From Brachionus koreanus (Eukaryota > Rotifera > Eurotatoria > Ploima > Brachionidae): a stretch of 12,916 nt of DNA. The notes below the pieces were generated by a model that worked only from the letters and a program-made list of their open reading frames with translations, did no database searches and had not been told where the DNA came from. The stretch is from positions 745,441 through 758,356 of the forward strand of contig PJRA01000412.1 of the NCBI GenBank assembly GCA_016987375.1, written 5' to 3'. Positions 8,295-12,916 of this stretch are shown here, one piece after another. The translations under genes were made by a program, and so were the position numbers. The first letter of the stretch is position 1, and every line of letters starts with the position of its first letter.

Positions 8295-9119
8295 ATGAAC
8301 CTAAACTATTCCAATAAAGCTCATCTATCTGAATGTTTTCTACCAAAGATAAACAATTCTAGAAATAAAAATCTATTAGATAAAGAAAATTGCTTTTTAA
8401 ATTCGCACCGGTCAATTGATTGTTTATCTGTTTCTAGCAACGATTCCATAAAAATCAAATCCGAAAGTGAATTCAAACATGATTTTTTTAAAAATCAATC
8501 CAATTATAATGATGCTCTGAAATCAAAATCAAACAACAAAACAAAAAATTTAAATACATTTTGTCTTTATGATCTAAAATATAACTATTTTCCATTCGAT
8601 AAAGATGAGTATAAAATCTCTAAAAAGCAAAAATATGATGCCAGAAATCCTATTTTAAAATACCGCTATCATTTTACATCCTATTGTTCATTTGATTATA
8701 TTATCACAATAGTAAAGGTTTACGAAGAGATTATAACAAACTACTTATATAGAATTAGTGGTTATGACGGAGGTTTTTTGCCACGAATTCATGTTTTACC
8801 AGCTTCAAAATCAAATTTTAACAAAGAACCTGTAAATTCCTTCAATAAATTTGTCAAAATAAGAAGAAAAAATATATCAGAAATTATTAAAAAAGCGACT
8901 CAAATGGCCGAGTATTTAGAAAAATTTCATGGGTCAAATAGAGAAAATGGTTCAGCGGAAAATAATTCTTTTGATAATTTGTCATGGGTTTTAGATTTTC
9001 AAAAAGATTCAGAGAGTATTTTCACCACTAATTCATCAGTTACCGAAAATTTTAAATGGTTAATTGATGAATACAAAAAATGGGTTAGAATTTGTGAGGA
9101 TGAATTTAGAAATTGGTAA
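8295..9119 (+). CDS. orphan protein B: diverged paralogue of orphan A
   Basis: A single frame of 274 residues from ATG 8295. It is open back to an acceptor-like ATTTAG at 8272, so a 5' coding exon cannot be excluded. Residues 124-166 align with orphan A at about 20 of 42 identical positions: H.TS..SFD..IT....YE..I.N.L.R...YD...LPRI. A helix-like stretch at 186-212 (KIRRKNISEIIKKATQM) and the C-terminal YKKWVRICEDEFRNW match the corresponding parts of A. The N-terminal half is low-complexity, rich in Asn, Lys and Ser, and unlike A's. It has DKENC (29-33), which has the form of a KEN degron, but lacks A's RRxSL repeats. It has no signal peptide, membrane helix or known catalytic motif. Function is unknown; a protein-interaction domain is only a guess. 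Confidence 0.83.
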   Translation: MNLNYSNKAHLSECFLPKINNSRNKNLLDKENCFLNSHRSIDCLSVSSNDSIKIKSESEFKHDFFKNQSNYNDALKSKSNNKTKNLNTFCLYDLKYNYFPFDKDEYKISKKQKYDARNPILKYRYHFTSYCSFDYIITIVKVYEEIITNYLYRISGYDGGFLPRIHVLPASKSNFNKEPVNSFNKFVKIRRKNISEIIKKATQMAEYLEKFHGSNRENGSAENNSFDNLSWVLDFQKDSESIFTTNSSVTENFKWLIDEYKKWVRICEDEFRNW

Positions 9120-9894
9120 AAAAAAAATTTGCGTGAATCATCTAAAATTAATGCCTAAAGTTTTATAATTTTTAAGTAAAACCAAAGTAGTAATAGATCA
9201 ATTTTATAATATAAATAAATTTTAAAATTATAAATGTTTAAATTATTAAATATTGAAAAGTAAATTTGATTTAAAGAACTAGGAAAATCAATCCAAAAGT
9301 TGTAAGTACCCTAAGTTCAATATGCATTTTAAAATAATTAAAATTAAATTGTAGAGATAATTTTGAGTGATGCAGATTTTACAACTGAAGCATTTTGCAG
9401 AATTTATAGACTTTTTTAGAAAAATAATTTTTTAGGATTTTTTTTTTCTTTATTCCTAAATAGACCAAAAGTATTAGTGTTATTGCTAAGATTTAGCTAA
9501 GTCCATTCAGATTATTTGATCTTTTTTTTTAAATTATAAAGAATTTTAAATATTTATTTGAAATATATTTTTCTGTTAAACTCTAAAATTACCATGCAAA
9601 GTGTATTTATAAAATTTACTTAATCTAAAAGCCAATTTGGCAGTCAAAAATGGTTACAGTCAACTTAATTTTTGATAAGAGAGTATAATCTGAACTACCC
9701 TTACACATTTTTAAAAAACTCTCAAAAGGAAAATAGAGAAATTTTTAAATCAAATTTTATGCATGAACTTCTTTTTAGTACAAGCAGTCCATTCTAACTC
9801 ATATTTTCTTACTTTAAACTAAGCAAAATCTATGGTTTTTCCTTTTTCATTTCAAGTGATATTTTTGTTCTTTATTTTCATTTTGCTCTTTTTG
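9120..9894. other. AT-rich intergenic DNA after orphan gene B
   Basis: This stretch contains the 3' end of orphan gene B and then long A/T-rich sequence without an open frame, repeat or RNA gene that I can support. Confidence 0.5.
9214..9219 (+). terminator. putative polyadenylation signal of orphan gene B
   Basis: AATAAA about 95 bases after the stop codon; plausible by distance but weak in DNA this AT-rich. Confidence 0.35.
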
Positions 9895-10016
9895 TTCAGA
9901 GACCGTAAACCCTTGCAAGATCATGTATGAGATTACTTTTGATTCTTAGGTTTTAGTGTATGCTTAAGTGACCATCAGCTCAATGTTAAAATCGACCTCT
10001 TTGTCTGCATAAAAAT
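9895..10016. other. GC-richer island with exon-like frames on both strands
   Basis: The composition rises clearly above the flanks. On the plus strand TTGTTCAG opens short frames, one with DRKPLQDH followed by GTATGAG. On the minus strand TTTTTATGCAG opens KEVDFNIELMVT then stop. These are too short and too contradictory to call a gene. It may be a decayed exon or transposon piece. Confidence 0.25.
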
Positions 10017-10140
10017 ACAATTTTAAGTTCAATTAAGAAATTAATTTTTAATAATTTGTTTTTATCCTAATTTTTAAACCAACACCATAACTCAAAAACT
10101 TGAACTTTTTTAACTCTAATCTAATTTATATTTTTCAATT

Positions 10141-10310
10141 TTTGATGCGGGGTCAAGCCAGTATTTTCGGTTTTTGACCCAGCTATTGCAGGTTTTTTGA
10201 ATTTTAACGTCAAGTCAAAACATAAAAAGCGCATTTTTGTGCACCCATCGCAAAAGGACCGATTTTATCATGAAGTTGATGGCCGCTTATGTGTTCACTA
10301 AAACATAAGA
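10141..10310. other. GC-richer island with a chain of inverted repeats, candidate structured RNA or transposon remnant
   Basis: Four inverted repeats stand in a row: GGGTCAA/TTGACCC (10150-10156 with 10174-10180), GCGCA/TGTGC with a 4-base loop (10229-10233 with 10238-10242), CCATC/GATGG (10245-10249 with 10278-10282) and CTTATGT/ACATAAG (10286-10292 with 10303-10309). The island is less AT-rich than either flank. It does not look like a tRNA, U6 or other RNA that I know. A minus-strand frame of 28 codons after a TTTTAG acceptor (including GHQLHDKIGPFAMG) overlaps it, so a coding relic is an alternative. Confidence 0.3.
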
Positions 10311-10460
10311 ATGGAAACTTTTTTAATTTTTTTTATTTTCATATATCTTATTATGAGTAAATCATATCTAAATAAAAACTTATGAATCTGTTGTTATAAA
10401 TAAATAAATATTGGATTTTTGGGAATCTGATGAACGGTTCCAAAAATTGATGATAAAAAA

Positions 10461-10477
10461 GGTGTTAAATTGACACC
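10461..10477. repeat. short inverted repeat GGTGT/ACACC
   Basis: GGTGTTAAATTGACACC forms a compact hairpin of 5-6 pairs. It lies 150 bases right of the hairpin chain in another GC-richer patch (about 10425-10500). Function is unknown. Confidence 0.3.
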
Positions 10478-10625
10478 GATCCGTTGTGTGTTAAGCAGAA
10501 TTTTTTATCGAAAAATATTATCAAAATTTTTATTTTTTTTAAGAAAGGAGAAAAAATATATTTAACAAATAATCAAATCAAAATGGAAAAATTAATAGCT
10601 TTTTTTTTCAGATGAAGATATAAAA

Positions 10626-10660
10626 ATTATATATATATAAATATAGATATAAAAATTGAG
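10626..10660. repeat. TA-rich simple repeat
   Basis: A run of alternating TA dinucleotides (TATATATATA) with flanking ATAAATATAGATATAA; low-complexity microsatellite-like DNA. Confidence 0.5.
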
Positions 10661-10737
10661 TAGTAGAAGTATTAATACTAAGTTTGCTGAAAGAATAAAT
10701 TAATGCTTGAATAGTGATTCAGAAAAAATTCAGAAAC

Positions 10738-10974
10738 ATGTTTAATAAGAAACTTGTTGTAGTGTCTGTTCGACTAGATTTTTCGTCAAAATTTCCATCA
10801 AATTTAAATAGAAGAAAGTTAATTACCATATTTCATCAAATGCAAGTAGCCACAGATAGAAGAAAATTGCTATTATTTGAGTCAAAAATTTCCCTTTACC
10901 TGAGTTGCTTTTCTCAAAAAAAATGTTATTCGTTTCGTATTCGTTTAATAGAAAATGTAAAATATGTGTTTTAA
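10738..10974 (+). CDS. doubtful 78-codon ORF, unrecognised
   Basis: From ATG 10738 a frame of 78 codons runs to TAA at 10972. It is basic and contains two related segments 48 bp (16 codons) apart, NRRKLITIF and DRRKLLLFE, from ATAGAAGAAA-type DNA at 10808 and 10856. The patch is slightly less AT-rich than its flanks and has several CpG dinucleotides. I know no matching family, and the minus strand has a good CAG/GTAAAG donor-like site here, so the strand is not certain. It may be chance. Confidence 0.15.
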   Translation: MFNKKLVVVSVRLDFSSKFPSNLNRRKLITIFHQMQVATDRRKLLLFESKISLYLSCFSQKKCYSFRIRLIENVKYVF

Positions 10975-11579
10975 TAAGAAAAAAAATGGATAAATTTCTT
11001 TTATTTGAATTACTTTATTAGGCTAATAAATTTTTGAATAGAAGAAACACTTTGATGACCGAATTTTTTTATTTGATTAAAAACAGCAATCCATTAAGGG
11101 TTTTTTGATATCAGATAAATCAAAAAAAATTTTTTGTCGAGACTGAATGTTTAGTTGAAGCTGCTTCTTTGTTGATCAAGACAATTCACTAGGTTTACTT
11201 TAAAAAATTATTAAAAAACAACTTAATAAAAGAGGAAGGCTGGTTGTATTAATCTGAATCTGTGGATTTAGATTTTTTTTAAATGAATTTTTATTTAAAA
11301 AAATTCTTTCCTAAAATTTAAACATGCTATCCTAAGCAAAATAATTATTTAGCTGCAAAATTAGGAAATAATTTATTTTTACTTTTAATAACCAAAATTT
11401 TATTTGAAATTTTGAAGATCATCTAGCGTCAATAAAAAATATTTAGATAAAAATTGGATAGTTTATTACTAAGTGAAATTAAACAAATTTGTTTATTAAT
11501 TAAAAAAAATAATAGAATAAAATGTGTAAAATTATTAATTATAAAAAATTGAATTTAAAAATATTCAGCATTTTGGAAT
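10975..11579. other. AT-rich intergenic DNA downstream of HIP1
   Basis: There is no frame or repeat of note. It contains the HIP1 3' untranslated region on the minus strand and one TCATCTAG motif at 11419. Confidence 0.5.
11492..11497 (-). terminator. putative polyadenylation signal of the HIP1 gene
   Basis: AATAAA on the minus strand about 85 bases past the HIP1 stop codon. The distance is plausible but the background is rich in such hexamers. Confidence 0.35.
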
Positions 11580-12916
11580 TTAACTCTGTGTTTCTTCTTT
11601 ATAATGCTGTTTTCTCAAATTATACAATTTACGTTTTTCATTATCTAATTGCTTCTCTAGCTCAAGAACCTTGACTTGTGCCTCCATCTCCAATCGCTTT
11701 GTTTGATGAAAACTCATATTTGAAAAATCCAAAGTGTCTTAAAAATTAATTTTGTTTCCATTATTAAAAGATGATGTAAAAAAAATAAGATTACTTTTTT
11801 CTTCAAAAATTTGAATGCAAGATTTGGCTGAAGCGACCAAACCAGCAGTTGCATTAGAAACATTTGTTTTTGCTTCCATCAGTGCCATTCTATTTTTGCT
11901 TTCTCTATCTGCCTTAACATTTGATGCAACTACCAATTGTGCAGTACTTGCTGCAATTTCATTAGAAGCCACAATTATCTCCTCCAATTTTCCATCACCA
12001 TTAATCAATACATCAGCTTTTTCTCTATTAATTTAAAATTTAAAAATTGAAAAATATTCTTAAAATTCAATTTACATTAACAAATTAGCACCCAGACCTA
12101 CCAACTTTGCCGCTGAGACTAAACCTTCAGTCCATTTATGATTTTTTGCGTAAAATTCTTTAGCTGATGAAGTTCCCTTAAGAAAAAAATTTTATTAAAA
12201 TTTTAAGTAATATTATTTGATAATACTCTGCCCTGAGCGACAATTTCTTTTTGCAGGTCTTTAGCTCTCATAATTAAAATTTTTATTGCTTTCATTAGGC
12301 CAGTACAGTTATCCAAAATTTTATCATTAACTTCAAGTTTAACTCCGGTATCCTGTTCTCTTGACTTGTTTATTAGAGATTCAAGCTTAGCTACAGCAGA
12401 TTCAATTGCTTCGGTAGTTTTATGCATTTCTTGTTCAATTAAATCACCAATTTCTTCCTTATTTATGTCATATACTTTCGGAAGCAGCTCATTTAGAATT
12501 TGATTAATTTTTTTTATAACTTTATCTAGTTGTTGGACATCCGAATCGCTTTTTAGATAGTTAAAAAGCCTCATTTTGTGATAAATATTCAACGTTATGT
12601 CACCAATATTTTTTGAAAGATCAGACAAAATTTCTGCTTGTTCAAAAGCACCGGCTGTAAGTGCTGTAATTTTGCCATTTATGACCGCTTTAGAGATCAG
12701 ATTTGAAAAATTGTTCAAATTTTTAATTAAAACTGAAAAATTTGAATTTGTATCATCATTCAAAATTGATCTATTATCAATGTATTTGTGGTAAGTCGAA
12801 ATCAAATTTGAAAATTCAACTTCGAATGGTTGAAGTTGCGAGATCAAAAACTCAGCTCCACTCTTACAATTAAATAATATTGGATCTTCATGCAATTTGA
12901 CTGATTCTTTTATCAC
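11580..12916 (-). CDS. HIP1: Huntingtin-interacting protein 1 / HIP1R, C-terminal part, four exons, 5' end off the window
   Basis: Endocytic adaptor that links clathrin and membrane to F-actin. The exons are 12916-12227, 12176-12076, 12024-11795 and 11737-11580; junction phases 0, 2 and 1 all keep frame and give 392 residues to TAA. Residues 1-150 are the end of the helical rod. Residues 153-390 are the I/LWEQ (THATCH) actin-binding domain: EEIGDLIEQEM (154-164), GVKLEVNDKIL (191-201), LQKEIVAQGR (221-230), EFYAKNHKWTEGL (237-249), EIAASTAQLVVAS (286-298), then the C-terminal helix LEMEAQVKVLELEKQL and LRKQHY. Every block agrees with animal HIP1 and HIP1R. The N-terminal ANTH domain and coiled coil would lie beyond the right edge. 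HIP1 versus HIP1R cannot be decided, and many invertebrates have only one. Confidence 0.95.
11738..11794 (-). other. HIP1 intron (57 bp)
   Basis: The donor is GTAATC after GAAAAAA and the acceptor is TTTTTAAG before ACACTT on the minus strand. Splicing gives FEEKNTLDFSNM, matching the family's E-x(3)-MDFSSM region; without it the frame runs into a stop. Confidence 0.93.
12025..12075 (-). other. HIP1 intron (51 bp)
   Basis: The donor is GTAAAT after TTGTTAAT and the acceptor is TTAATAG before AGAAAAAG on the minus strand. It joins GANLL to IEKADV with phase 2, as in the family's GATQLVEAAD. Confidence 0.92.
12177..12226 (-). other. HIP1 intron (50 bp)
   Basis: The donor is GTATTA after GGCAGA and the acceptor is TCTTAAG before GGAACT on the minus strand. 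Phase 0 splicing gives QGR-GTSSAKEFYAKN, matching the family's SGRG...EFYAKN. Confidence 0.92.

Noticed and set aside
10430..10455. CTGATGA hammerhead-core-like sequence
   Set aside because: No following GAAA with a second stem and no proper cleavage-site stem is present, so the ribozyme fold cannot form.
11815..12036. Plus-strand open frame with Ala-rich hydrophobic sequence
   Set aside because: It is antisense to the HIP1 I/LWEQ domain exon, which has clear family motifs and splice sites.
12597..12794. Plus-strand open frame
   Set aside because: It is antisense to the first HIP1 exon in the window.
1..12916. tRNA, rRNA or CRISPR array
   Set aside because: No cloverleaf with a GGTTCGANNCC arm, no rRNA-like conserved stretch and no regularly spaced identical repeats with unique spacers were seen; the ACATGTCA cluster has only short motifs and unequal spacing.

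Overview
The window looks like animal nuclear DNA: very AT-rich, gene-sparse, with genes interrupted by short GT-AG introns. Two genes can be named from their proteins. One is a HAD-family phosphoglycolate/4-nitrophenyl phosphatase. The other is the C-terminal half of the clathrin adaptor HIP1/HIP1R with its I/LWEQ (THATCH) actin-binding domain. With a decayed mariner-type transposon, this points to a metazoan. The composition, the 50-57 bp introns and acceptor-like sites just before start codons would suit a small AT-rich invertebrate such as a monogonont rotifer (Brachionus-like), but the species is an inference.

Layout. 1-787: AT-rich, no gene seen. 788-1847 (minus): phosphatase, two exons. 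1848-2546: intergenic. 2547-3417: a mariner transposon relic on the minus strand, recognised here from transposase fragments; it carries stops and frameshifts and has lost the middle of the catalytic domain. 3418-4160: mostly intergenic, with a weakly supported small basic ORF on the minus strand. 4153-4276: a cluster of four ACATGTCA-type palindromic motifs. 4277-5475: AT-rich intergenic. 5674-6627 and 8295-9119 (both plus): two tandem, diverged paralogues of a family I do not recognise; they share a core of about 42 residues (SFD...YE...N.L.R...YD...LPRI) and a C-terminal Y.KW...C..E motif. 6628-8272: AT-rich, with one exon-like island near 7110-7297. 9120-11579: a long intergenic stretch with a GC-richer island (about 9895-10310) that folds into several hairpins, and a doubtful 78-codon ORF. 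11580-12916 (minus): the last four exons of HIP1/HIP1R, running off the right edge.

How the genes relate. Nothing suggests an operon or shared pathway. The phosphatase is a metabolite-repair housekeeping enzyme, and HIP1/HIP1R links clathrin-coated membrane to actin. The most novel content is the tandem orphan pair, whose coding regions lack introns while the two conserved genes have them, and the non-coding elements around it. All gene models are read by eye; no alignment or search was run.
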